Origin: Strongyloides papillosus
Taxonomy: Eukaryota > Nematoda > Chromadorea > Rhabditida > Strongyloididae
NCBI GenBank assembly: GCA_005656395.1
Contig: SRSI01000071.1
Span: 124,001 to 188,000 of the forward strand
Reading direction: 5' to 3'
Length of the DNA stretch: 64,000 nucleotides
The translations under genes were made by a program, and so were the position numbers. Below the pieces are notes generated by a model that saw nothing but the letters and a program-made list of their open reading frames with translations, searched no databases and was not told where the DNA came from. Of the stretch, positions 11,307 through 24,033 are shown piece after piece. The first letter of the stretch is position 1, and each line of letters opens with the position of its first letter.

Positions 11307-14039
11307 TTATTTTTCTTGTGGATAATATGGACCATTATTTGTATTTAATGAATTATTATTCTTTTCACCATTAATATCACCATTTTCATAGGGTGCTGGT
11401 AGAGGTGAGTAAAAATTTCCACCACCACCACCAGCAGTTGGTCCACCACCTCTCATAACATTCATTGCACCATAATTAATGTTAGGTAACATAGTAAAAT
11501 TATTTCCCGGATACACAATTTGATTTGTACTTATTGGTGGCATAGGTTGAATTGGAATTCCATAGTTTGGTATATTTCCTTGACCAAAAGGAGGAAATCC
11601 TTGTGGTGGGGCAATTGGAATGTTTGGATTATGAAACATTGAATTGCAATTGAGTTGTGAACATTGTGGAGAACATTGAGGCATCATATTAGGAAAATTA
11701 TTTGGATGAACATTATTTACATCATTCATTCCCATTCTATTCATTAAAGAAGGGGTTGATAATGTATCAATATTAGGACCCATTGGTACTATTCCATGAG
11801 AATTTAAATTAACGATCATATCGTTCATTACTTTCATATGTTCCATTGGTGGTCCTAACATTGGTCCATTAAATTTCATTTGAGAATTAGTTATATTTGG
11901 TGGAGGATTTGTGACAGCCCTTAAACAAGAACTTTCAATTTTTTGTTGTTGTAAATTATTAGGAATATTATTTTCAATTTTGATGTGTTGATGATGTCTA
12001 GCTGCAATTTGCGAAACCACATCTGCATAAGGATATATTCCATTGGCAGGAACATTTGATACACGACTATCTTCAAATTGACTTGAATAATTAATAGATA
12101 TATCTTCCTGAACATTAGGATCATGCTGGTAAATTCCATTTTGAATATTATCCCTTTCCTGTTTAATCCTTTTTATCTCACCTGATAATCCATTTGATCC
12201 TGAAAGTACTTTATAAAATTCTTCTGGGGTGTAGTCTAATTTATGACATTGATTTACTATCTCACGTACTTCATTTAACTTTGGATCATTAATTGGTATA
12301 AACTGATTTAGAATTTTCATTGAATCTACCTGCCTTTGGTCAACTAATTGTTGTTTTGTAGCGGATGTATTTATTATACATGAACTTTGAATGGTATTAT
12401 CAATTTTTTTGTCCAAACTATTATTATTCATCTTATAGTGTTCAAAAGACATATTTTGAAACTGACTTAAATTTTGATTGGCACAAGCTTTTAATACAGC
12501 TTCATGTAAAAATTTCCTACCAGCTGGTTTTTCTTTCATAGATTCACGATATCTTGTCATGGTATCATGTAAGCTATTCTTCTCCCTTACATCACATTTA
12601 TTTTCACTAGTAATTTCATTTTTTTGTCTATTTTTACTTAAAATCTTCTCAATGTGTGCTGGATCGGAAAATTGGAATAAGTATCGTACTGAAACCATAT
12701 CAGCATCATTCGGAGATAGGTAACGTAACCATGAAGCTTTAAATAATTTCTCCCATTGCATTTCTTGTCTTTGTAACTCTTGTTCGTAAATTGCTTCCAT
12801 TCCTTGATCTAATTTATGTTGATTTGGTTTTAAACATCTTCTATGTACATATTTTACAATAATTTCAGGTAAAGGTGCAATATGACTAGATAAATCAATT
12901 TCTTTGGACAAATCTATTGACATCGTTACAACTTCCTCAATCCATTTAACAACATTAAATATTCTAAATGTGTCCGTATACTGATCTGTTGAATTTAATT
13001 CATCAATGACAGGTTTTATCCATGTCTTTAGTGAAGTATGAAATAACCACTTTCGTTTGATAAGTTCAAATGCAGCTCCAATTTGTGCAGCCTCACCAAT
13101 ACAATTAAAAAATAAATAAAATAATGTATCAAGTTCTAACTTATCATAAGTCATTGATACTGATGGAAACCTGAATGTTGGTATATTTTTTGAGATCTTA
13201 TATGGATTTGGAACGTCGACGTAATGATTTGTTGGTGTGTATGAGCTACTGCCCATTATTGACCCATTATCATCAAAAAGTATCCTATCTTTTAAAGAAG
13301 AAGAGGTACCATCTAGAAGAGTATATACATCATCTTTATAACAATACGACCAATATTTTTCTTTATTTTTTTGCATATGATCATGAAAATTCTTAAATGC
13401 ACGCAAACCAAAAGGACATAAGTCATTCTCTAAACAAAAATCAGGTATATTAAAATAACCACCAGGGTTATCAACTTCTTCGTCTTCAATATGATCTTTC
13501 AAAACTATACTTGCGTCAAATCCATCTTGTGATAGCAGCTTGGCCACTAATTTACGATACATTACAGCACCTAAAAAATATTTATAATTTTTATAAAAAA
13601 ATGAATACATTTTAATTTACGTACATGGATATTTCGTATTTATAATATCAAAGTCAACAATATCTTCATCTTCCACCTCACTTATATCTCTATTTAAGTT
13701 TTTTAAACTATCCGTAATATAAGTAGAGATTTTAGATTTCGAATTAATAATATTATTTGACGATAATTCATTCTCAACACTTATCATTGTACTGGTATTT
13801 GGTTCGTCATTTGATAAGTTATTACAAAACACTGACTTTGACTCTTTTGAACTTAATTTATCACATGATGTTTTGTCGTTGTTTTTCATAACTGACTTGT
13901 CTTTCAAAACCTGTTTTTGCTCACCATGTATGGTACCATTTTTTTCGACATCCTTTGTTGAATATATCTTAGGGTAAGCATTCCCTAACGAAGGAAAATC
14001 TTCTTCCCCTATTCTAAACTCTCGATTTTTTCCAGGCAT
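11307..14039 (-). CDS. ntl-2: CCR4-NOT transcription complex subunit 2 (NOT2/CNOT2) with long C-terminal extension
   Basis: NOT2 is a core scaffold of the CCR4-NOT deadenylase, which shortens mRNA poly(A) tails and represses translation. Exon 1 is 14039-13625 and exon 2 13570-11307; the phase-1 join rebuilds a Cys codon and gives 892 residues. EEDFPSLG near the N-terminus matches the EDFPALP motif of CNOT2. The NOT2/3/5 domain sits at about 255-370 (FRFPSVSMTYDKLELDTLFY, FELIKRKWLFHTSLKTWI). In most family members this domain is at the extreme C-terminus. Here about 500 residues follow: a helical basic region, then an N/Q/P/M-rich low-complexity tail with a poly-Gly run. An acceptor just upstream of the ATG (about 14056-14057, with the frame open back to it) means either trans-splicing or a missed upstream exon. 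The N-terminus is therefore less certain than the rest. Confidence 0.8.
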
Positions 14040-16107
14040 ACACTTCCACTTTACCTAAAAAAAGTAAACTTATAAAAACAATATTAAATGTAACAAAGAT
14101 GTAAACATCTAGATATACACAAGTCTTTTGTTAAAATGAGTTGATAAATAACAATATTTTATCTGATATACACTATATATGTGACAGTAACATATATTTC
14201 TATATAATTAATAACAATACACTAATAATGCATAATGTTGATATGTATATATATTTACTATTGATAAAATTAATCTAAAATAATATTTAGATTAGTTATT
14301 AAATTATAAAAATACAATCTTAAAATGTAAAGATATTTATGAATTTTCAGCAGAAAAAATGTGAAACATGTATTACCATGGAAATATACTAATTTAAGAG
14401 TAGTTCAATAGTATAAAATGCTGGATTTAAGTAAAACGAAACATATGCACAAATCGATGAACTCTTTGTATATATCCTTACGCCAAGATGGTGCTATAAG
14501 TTTTATATGAAATGTAAACATGTAACATTATAATAAATATAAATTTAGAAAATTGACGATTTTAGTAGAAAAATATTAAAACAAAAATTCTGAATAATCT
14601 ATAGATAAATTATATTCTAAACATTAAACTATATTTCCACTTTTTAATAAAATATTTTTAAAATGGTGAACATCAATGAAAAGACACGGAAAAATGTTTT
14701 CCAACTTTCATATTTCTCTTAATATTTATATACACAATAAATAGTTAACGTTTAAATTAAAAAATTACATATAAGGCTAAAAATTCTCTTTTATGTTGTA
14801 GCTAATATAAATAAAATTTTAGTTAAATAAGTAGAGTAAAAAAATGTACCGAGAATTTTTAAAAAGTAGTTACATTATTACAACCATTAGGGGAACAAAA
14901 AAATACATGCAAAATTATATTGTTATTTATAATATAAAATATTATTATACTTAATAGAAAATTATCCACTAAAAAGTCATAAAAACAAAGATTTATGGGA
15001 AAAAAATACAATTAATGTGTTTAAATATCATTAAATTTAAACTAATATCATATTCATGTGCCTGTAAAAAAGTGGCTAGATGTTATACAAGTACTCCTAC
15101 AACGATATATCTGGGGAGATGAAACAGCAAGTTAATAAGAGGTAAAATGTATATATGCACTTTAACTTTACTTGCTAGATTATAAAAAAATTCTACAAAA
15201 GAATGGTTTATATAAATATTTAGGTGACTAAAAAGCATAAACACAAATTTTTATGATAAAAAAAGGATATTGTAATATGCAAACGAATTGGTACATAGAA
15301 GATGATATGCTTACAAAGTATAGTACTAATATTTAATGTTTACTTTATATCTGTAGGACGACAACACAATTTAACTTCTACATGAACAAAAAAGAGGATG
15401 ATACTAGAGGGAGTTTATCAAAATAAGAACAAATGTATTGTAAAAAGTAATAAAATGACACAAAAAACGTTTGCAAGATAAGATTCCAAACATTTTTTAC
15501 ATGAATTTCGTGATGGGACAAATCAATTTTAGAAATGATAATCAATTGGCCATTGTAAGATGGCAATAGTCTGTAAGGGGAGATGTTTATGTTTACTTAT
15601 AAATTTTGAATGATTCAACCTAACTAAAAATATACCAATATTTGTTGAAGTAATACTAAAAAATAAAAACAAAAACTAAAGTAGTCTTTGTGATTAATAT
15701 TTAGCGGAATAATAAAAATACTTTTTTGAGAAGATATAAAAAAAGTCACTTTAGAACTTTAGAAATATTACTTAAAACGTATATTGTATAAAAATCACAA
15801 ATAGTAAAAGTAACGTTTCATTCACGTCTAAGTATATTTTTTATTAAAGATTTCTAAAAACTAGCATGTATTCCTTTCCAATAAAAAATGCCTATTCTAT
15901 AGGTTATTATAGTAATATTTAGTAAAATACTTAGTTAATTTAGTGGCAAATTTTAATAAATTTAATGTTTATCTATATATTTATATTTCACGCTCAACAT
16001 TAAAAAATTTTTATATATATTTAATAAATGTAAATTAGTTAAATATGTCTATCTTTAAGAAATGATAAGATACTCTTATAGATTATAAAATATACATTAA
16101 TACTATT
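14040..16107. other. Intergenic spacer
   Basis: No convincing gene. Between 15060 and 15600 the base composition is a little richer in G and C, and a 62-codon minus frame without an ATG start (15566-15378) is present, but no family or splice pattern supports it. Confidence 0.45.
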
Positions 16108-19100
16108 ATGAATCTTAAATATTATTTTGCAAAAAGAACCTTTTATATACGAATATTTTTTGCTTTATTAGTGATATCATTTTTCTTGTACATTTATACC
16201 ACAAGGAATAGACAAGCATCTGAGTACATTATATTACATGGAAAAAATAAGCGATGCCTGCAACAACAGGAATCTTTACTTCTTCAATTACAACTAATGC
16301 AAGAATATAAGTCAAAGATAGAAATGGAATTAAAAAATATTAAAGAACAGACATCAAGAGAATTGAATAAAGTGATGATGGAACTTAAAAAGGCATCTGA
16401 TGAAAGAGACATTTTTAGAAATAAATATTTATTATGTAACAAGACAGAGAAAATAAATAATATTAGTAGTAAAGCTACAGTAAATGAAAAAGATTTATTA
16501 TTAATTAATAATTTGAAAAGAAAACTTAGTAAATATGAGGTTGGTTATAAAATTTCCTAGTTAAACTAGCAATAAATTTTTTCTTTTATTTTAGGAAAAT
16601 CAAAAAGATGACAACAAACAACTAAAAATTATAAATGGCACTTTATTAGAAACACAGGTAAGCCTTCATATTAAAATATGTGTCATGAGGATATATAACA
16701 TTATAGAGACACCTTGATAAATGTATAACAGATCTTAATTTGTCATTTCAACAATGTAACATGTCAAAGGTAATTTTAACTATAATAATTATTTATATAA
16801 TTCCCTTATTCAATTCGATCAGAGCTATTTGTTTTCCTTATTTCATATTGTGAGTTGCCTAGTTTAGTAGAATCAAAATTTGAAAAATTATTATGAGATG
16901 CCTCAACTTTGATACCAGATGATATTTCTTTTTTTGATTTTAAAAATGATAATGGTTGAATGTTCCATGGTTGATTAATACTAGGTCCTATAACGCTTTG
17001 TGTATTGCTTATTGCCTGATTGGTAGTAACCTGTGGGAGGGGTTCAAGGTATCTCAATTGATTATTGTATAATTGTTGATTTTGTGGTACTATTAATGAA
17101 TTATCATTATCAATACGTTGATGTTGCATTGAATGAATATTATTATAACTCATTGGTTGTTGTTGATTGAGGTCTCCATTCATCAAACAAAATTGATTAT
17201 CATTATCAGTTGAGGTAATTGAGTTCAAACCAGACCAATTTCCAATATTTAGCGAGTTAACTAAATTAGCCGTTTGTGGTTTAATTACATGTTGTTGCGC
17301 ATACTGATTATGAAATCTTGGGCTATTTGTGTTAAGTAGAGCAGAGGATGAGTAAAAATTTGGACTAATTTTATTATCAATATTTTGTGAAAAATATGCT
17401 TGATTAACTGGCATATTATCATTTCTTGAAAATTGTACTTGAGATTGTTGTATGTAATTTCCCGTTGTCCTCCGTGCCTCATTGAAATATTGATGATTAA
17501 AATTACTTAAAATACTTTCTATGGATGAATGATTTATGGAATTATTATTAAAAACCATTGGTTGAGAGGTATCAGTAATATTAAATGTAACATTTTGGTG
17601 AGAAGGTACATTAGTGATATGATATGATCTTTCGTATGATATTTGAACACTTCTATTTAGACGTTTTCTTCTACGAAAATTTCCATTATCAAACATATTT
17701 TCACAATTAGGTGCTAATGTCCAATAATTTCCTTTTCTATCATTAACTGGTCCAACACCATCTCGTGCCTTTTTAACAAAACAATCATTTAACGATAAAT
17801 TATGTCTTATTGAATTTTGCCATCCTTGACGTTTTTTTGGATCACAATTTTTGTAGTAGGAGAATCTATTTTCAATATAATTGTATATTTGTGATAATGT
17901 CATACGTTTTTCTGGAGAACTTTCAATAGCCATTGTTATAAGAGCAACATATGAATATGGTGGTTTTTCTTCTCTTGAAACCACAGTAGATTGCCTAAGT
18001 AAATAACATTATGATAATTACGTATAAAGTAAAACGTTAATCTTAAAAGGTTGATTAAGCCTTTATTTTGTATATTTTTGCATTTAGTAAAGTTTTGTTT
18101 TAATGATATATTATATATTTTAACTTACATTTGTTGTGAAGGAAAACTGAAATTATTCATTTTCAAAATATAAGCATAAACACAGTAGGAGAAATGATTC
18201 TATAAAATAAAAATATAAATCACTTAAAATATTCTTGTGCACTATGAAATGTATTGAAGTAAAATAAAGTAATGAAGAAAATAGATAAAAGAATTAGTAA
18301 GATAACAAAATATTAATATATTTTTATTTAAGAAATGTTAAGATATAACCTGGACATGAAGATGTTTTTATAAAAATCATATTCTATACTTATTTCTCAC
18401 AAAATATTTATAAACATTACATTTTCTATCATTCATGCACTGTAATGAGTGATTTGTGAAATAAAACAACAATTTTTAGAAAAATGTATTGAATTGTAGA
18501 AATGTAGTTAAGCTATGATGTGTCGTCTTAAACATAATTTTCTAATTGAAGTAAAGAAAAATTAAAGTTGGGATGTATAATCTGTCAACGCCCTAATGTA
18601 AGATTAAAAGGCATTTATATTAAAATAGAAAAAAATTTTTGTTACATGATCATTCAAGATAAAATAGTTTGTTTAATTATTCAAAAATTTAGTTAGTAAA
18701 TGAATTACTCATATTTTTGTAATACATTCCACTCATTAATAAGATTAGATTTTTTAAAGAATTATAAATAATGAGAGACATTAAAAAGATTAAGTAGTTA
18801 AATGTTAAAATACTATTTTATCGCCTTTATTAATAATAATAATCAAACAAATGTTAAATATTTCGTTTATTACTATTTCTTTTATTGAAATAAATCAAGA
18901 AAATAAGTAGCTCCTGATAAAATATTAATAGATGACAAATATGTATTTTTGTACGGGAAGAAGATGTTAAAAATGACTATTTTATTATTACAGACAAATC
19001 AAGTGCCAGGTGATGAGTTAAATTATGTTAAAGAAAATGGTGTTCATTTTAAGAGATATGAACCTAAAGATAAAAATTTGCAATTTAACAGATTTAGTGG

Positions 19101-19446
19101 GATGTTGATATGATTGATAAAATACTATCTCCAAAAGAGTTAATAAGCAAAATTGAGGCTAAAAATATGGAAAAAATGAAGGGTAATGATGATAAAAACG
19201 TTTACAACAATAAACCAAGTAAGTTTAATTAGAATGATGAGTTAGGGTTAGAAATAAATTATTCATTGTCAAGAAATAAGTAGGCCTATAATATGAATCA
19301 ACTATGACTCAATAATTTTTCAATTCTTTCAGATGTAATTGAAGATGATCTAGAACCTAATGGAAATGAAGTTGATTATAAGGAAATGGTATGTTTAATT
19401 AATGGATTATAATAAATGAAGAATTTTGTTTTAGGGTGACCACTAA
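16108..19446 (+). CDS. Type II membrane coiled-coil protein resembling GOLM1/GOLM2 (Golgi)
   Basis: Seven exons are proposed: 16108-16539, 16595-16657, 16707-16769, 18994-19026, 19098-19218, 19333-19388 and 19435-19446. Together they give 259 residues. A short basic N-terminus precedes a single membrane segment (about residues 11-29) and a long coiled coil (about 45-140). Then comes a two-cysteine segment ([15 protein letters not shown]) spaced like the lumenal cysteine region of human GOLM1. The tail is acidic, with [15 protein letters not shown] near the end. This layout is that of the GOLM1/GOLM2 type II Golgi proteins; sequence identity is low, so the assignment is tentative. The fourth exon is ambiguous: its frame stays open through 19116 and then hits TGA, while the downstream exon reads in another frame. 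Intron 3 (16770-18993) contains a whole forkhead gene on the other strand. Confidence 0.6.
16806..18160 (-). CDS. Forkhead (winged-helix) transcription factor, nested in an intron
   Basis: Sequence-specific DNA-binding nuclear protein. Exon 1 is only 32 bases (18160-18129, [10 protein letters not shown] plus two bases). A 134-base intron leads to exon 2 (17994-16806), giving 406 residues. The longer exon has no ATG of its own before the domain, so the tiny first exon supplies the start, and its phase fits exactly. The forkhead domain covers about residues 22-115: [29 protein letters not shown], the recognition-helix block [20 protein letters not shown], then [26 protein letters not shown]. 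There is a six-residue insertion (DGVGPV) before NDRKGNYW compared with most FOX proteins; as I recall, nematode fkh-6 has a similar insertion, making it the best guess. The remainder is Asn/Gln-rich, typical of a disordered activation region. It lies antisense inside intron 3 of the GOLM-like gene. Confidence 0.93.
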
Positions 19447-22400
19447 AAAATCACAAATCTTACATAAACATATTTTTTTTAACTTTGAATACTTGAAACT
19501 TTCAGCAACATTATGATAATCATTATAATTTGAAATAAATTGTCTTTCATTTTTTGTAATAAAAATGTATATATAATATTATTTAAATAGCATTCATTTT
19601 TTTATGAAAAAAATTGCAAATTATTATATTTGAATGTATTATTACATGTGTTATGTTAACCTCTACTGATATATATTATTTTAATTTTTATTTCGGTAAA
19701 GTTTTTCTTGACTAGAAAAATTACGTGTTTTTATTTGCAATTCTTTAAAAAATAAAATTATAATACTAAATTTTTATTGAAGAATTGATATATAGGATAC
19801 TTAAAAAGAATATATAAATAGTTAAATGAATAGAAGATATGACATTTCATCAATGAAATGTAATAATATAAAAAAAATTAGCATAATACCATAGAATAAT
19901 ATTATGTTACTTCTATTGAAGAAATTTTCACATAAAATCAAGCCGATTGATAAAATTTACACTATTAAAAGATGTTTTAATTTATTTTTGGTATTGAAAC
20001 ATAAAAATCGCTTCTGTTGAATGTGTCTCCATTCCTAATTGTGTCTCAACTTTTAATTTATTTTAAGAATGAAAGTAAAACGACTTTAAATATAGTCAAT
20101 CATTATAATTAAAAAGTTGAAAAGGAAGAAATTTGTTTGAGGAAAAAACTTTGATTCATTGTTGTGCTAGTTAATTGATTTTACCAAATTCTTGATTTTG
20201 AAATTTATTATTACCAAAAATATTTAAGCTTTGCAAAAAAGAATCATATTTTATTAAAAATTATATACGTGTTTATGAGAAAGATAATAGTTTGTCAGCC
20301 TGTCTTAGTGGTTTCATTTTTTGTTAAAAAATATCCTGTAATGACTAATACATATATAATAAGGATTTTCATTGTTTTTTAATCACATGCTAGAGATTTT
20401 TAAATTATCTTTGGCATTTAAAAATGGTTTGATGTGAAAATGAAAAATCATACATTTAAAATATTATAAATTGATGGTAAAAAATACATGATTATTTGAA
20501 ATAAGTTATGTGTTTAAAGAATACTTTTTTTTAGAAAAAGGACGACTTGCATTTATTTGCATCAAGATAAAAGTACTAAACTTTTTATTTTCAAAATTTC
20601 TAAGATAATATCTTTATTTTGCCAAGGATATACAGACAAATTACAATATTTTTTTACAATTTAGATTATCAAGATAAACTTAATTAATTCATCATAGACT
20701 ATCAAATATTATACATATTTTATGGTAATTATGAAATGTCATTATATTAATAGATAATGCCATTAAAAAAGCCATTACTATGGATAAAAATTTTTAACAT
20801 TCTAAGTATGATGAAATTGTTTTTAATGCATAAGAATTAATTTAGATTGCCTAATTGCTTTTTTTTATATGCACAAAATAATAGAAAAAATGTTTTTTTT
20901 CTCTAGAGTAGCACTTTTAATTACTAACGTAAATTCAGGAACATTTAATATCTCCTCCTTTTCAAAAAAACAAAGAACATGCTATTGAAAAGTTAAAAAA
21001 TTTTATAAAAAACATAAGCTAAATTTTAGGACATGATTACATAAACACAATAAACCATAATAGATGTCATTATATTTGTTGATGAAATATTTTAATTTAC
21101 TTAAAAATTAATTTCAAGAGTTTTTTTCCCCTAAAACAACCTTTCTCCACACATTTTTCTATGGAAATTGAAATTATTATGCACACTATATAATTCTATT
21201 CATACATATTTCCTTCTTTTAATATAATACATTTTTAATATGTTAAAGTGATTTTAAGCAAAAAAAAATTCAAATTGAATTAAATAAGATTATGATAAAA
21301 AAATTGTTAAATAAAGATAATTGAGATATTTCGGATAATAATGTTATTTTTTTATAATTTAAATTGGAATAATTTATTAATTGATGTTTTAAAAAAGCTT
21401 TTGAAATCTTTTTTATGTTGTTATTTTGTTTTATTTTTTTAAACGGCATTTTAAATGGAATTTTTGACTATAACTTTTTTTTCCTTTAAACCATCTCACG
21501 CAAAATATTTTTTTATTTTAACATCTAATATCGAAATTCTCCTATTATATCTACTTTAAGAAATCCATTAAAATTTTTTTTAAAAAATATTAATTTAAAA
21601 TTATTTTTTATTTAAAATCACATGCATTAAAAGAATATTTATATATATGTAGAATAGTATATGTATATTTTTGAGGAAGAAAAATTTAATATGAAACTGT
21701 AATATATATACCTTTTAGAAGTATATGTCGTTGTTAAAAAGATTTATTGTTCTTAAGCTAACAATAAAATCACTTCCTTCTATCGAAAATACCATCTGGC
21801 GATTGGTAGCATTTTTTGTCAATTATTTTATAATAATACTACAAATATTTAATTTGTTAAATTTTAACTAGATAATAATTATTATATTATAGATTAAAAA
21901 TTAAAAATGACTTTATTTATTCAGTTGAACATAAATATATATATATATACAATGATAAAATATTTGCTTTTTTAGTTGAATATGAATATATGAGGGCTAA
22001 CTTTTAAACATTTTTCATTTTAATAATATTGGTGCTACTATTTAAACTTTACCATATTTAAAAGCATAGAATTCTAAAGAAAATTGTTTTGAATAGTCAA
22101 TAGATAACAGGATATATATTGTCTTTAAGTGCTCATTTTTACGCAGATAATTGGAAGATAAGCCATTTTGAATGGTATTTCAAAATCACGTTTAAAATTT
22201 ATAATGCTACATAACTCACTATCTTAACAATATTTTAGTACATTATTTTGTCATTATTATTTTTTGTTAAAGTTTTTTTATTACAAGAATCTATGTTTAT
22301 ACAAATTTTCGTAAATATATCAACCATGCTTTGCATAACTGATATCAGTTAGTTTATAAAATACTTGAATGATATGTTTTTTCCACTCGTTTTAATTGTT

Positions 22401-22749
22401 TATACAATAAGATATATATTGTTATTGCAAAAACATTTAGAAAATTGAAATAAAATAAGTTTCATTGACATTAGACAATTAGTTAAATTAACATTTTTTA
22501 TTCATATATAGTGAAAATGATGAATTGTTTTTTAATTTATCTCTTTTAAGATTTCTTTTCTTATTTCTTGTCTGTTTCTATCATATAGTATTTAAAATAA
22601 TTACATTATATGATATTGATAAAACATTTAAATATTAATATAAAATTTTTATTATATTTCAGTAAAAGAATATAAAAGATAGACAATTAATATATTCATT
22701 TGATAATTTTTAATATTTAATTCAAAATTTAAAATTTTAATAAGTTAAA
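19447..22749. other. Intergenic spacer, 3.3 kb
   Basis: Very AT-rich with long A and T runs. I find no coding frame, RNA gene or repeat that I can support. Confidence 0.5.
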
Positions 22750-23397
22750 ATGGCTGTATTCAGGTAACTTTTATAAACGTTTACATTAGTTCAAATTTTT
22801 TTGTTCCATACAAATTGTATCAAAAAAGGATGAAATGAATAAATGCTTAAATTGTTTATCACTAGAAAGTGATATATTTTAGTTTTTCTTTAATTTAAAC
22901 ATACATAGTGAAATAATATAAAATTGTTTTTAAAATTTTATCAAGTATAAAATAAAAGTTTCCTGTTATAAAAGTAGAATGACTAAGTTAAAAGTTCATC
23001 ATTTTAACAAGATTTGTTTGGTAAATTAGTATGCGTTTTAAAATAACAAAGTTTTATTTTTAAAAAGTATAGTATATTTATTATATATACATTAAATAAA
23101 TTTTCCTTTAGTACTTTAAAAAGTTCAATTACCAATTCTGTTAATAGAATGATGAATAGAAAATCTAAAGATGTCTCAATAGATAAAAATGAATTGGAAA
23201 ATATACATTCTCCAATATGTTCACAGAATCACCACCCAAAATCAAAATTATTTTTTTGGGTGAATAATAGCAAAAGTCGTGGTCATACATCTCTATCAAC
23301 ATCAGACAATTCAAGTGGAATAAATTCTCCAGATTCATCAAAAAGTGTATATTTCCAAGAGTGTATTACATGGCCATACATTGATGAAGATTGCTGA
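22750..23397 (+). CDS. Unknown 99-residue protein, two exons
   Basis: A 14-base first exon (22750-22763, ATGGCTGTATTCAG followed by GTAAC) joins across a 348-base intron to 23112-23397. The join makes an AGT Ser codon and an open frame of 99 residues. There is no signal peptide or membrane segment. The middle is Ser/Asn-rich with likely phosphorylation sites (SLSTSDNSSGINSPDSSK). The tail SVYFQECITWPYIDEDC is the part most likely to be conserved, with aromatic residues, acidic residues and a terminal Cys. I do not recognise the family. The better amino-acid variety compared with surrounding DNA, plus correct splice phases, argue that it is real. The first exon is the weakest part; a second ATG at 23149 would give 82 residues. 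Confidence 0.55.
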
Positions 23398-24033
23398 TAA
23401 TCTTTTTATTTAAAATAAAAGAGGAAGTATATATATTTTTTAAGCTAAAATATAACAAGCATCTAATTTCTTATTTTACATATTATTTTATAAAAATTCA
23501 ACATTTAATGTACATTTAATGAAATGGTTGAAGATCCTTACGAAATAAATTCACGCAATAAATAAATTTATTATTATTTCAAATATAGTGGAATTTTTTA
23601 ACATGATTAAATTAATTAATTTTAAAATTACAATTAAAATTTTTTTCATTTATATAAACATTTATGATATTTTTATTTGAAGATTATCTTTTTTAGTTTA
23701 AATAAATCTTAAAAATATTTTTAACATGTGTGACAGGAAGAAAATAAATCTAATTTTATAAGATAATGGGTTAATTAACATTCATCAAATCCTGTACAAA
23801 AGTTATAATTATTAAATAATTCGTAAAATAATGTTATTCATCATATTTTCTAATAAAAAATTCTTCTAAAAATATTTTCCATTAATCTTATAGATATTAG
23901 AATTTATATGTCTGATTTGTTAATTATTATATAATGAATGCTTTTAAATATAAAGTCATGATTTTTTATTTTTCCTCATTCATTTAAAATATAAAAATTT
24001 CCTTTTTATTTTATAATTTTTTATAGCGAAATT
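23398..24033. other. Intergenic spacer
   Basis: AT-rich, no gene seen. It ends in an acceptor-like TTTTTTATAG about eight bases before the next start codon, possibly a spliced-leader site. Confidence 0.45.

Noticed and set aside
15378..15566. 62-codon minus-strand open frame in a slightly GC-richer patch
   Set aside because: Begins with TTG rather than ATG and has no acceptor that would make it an internal exon of a recognised gene.
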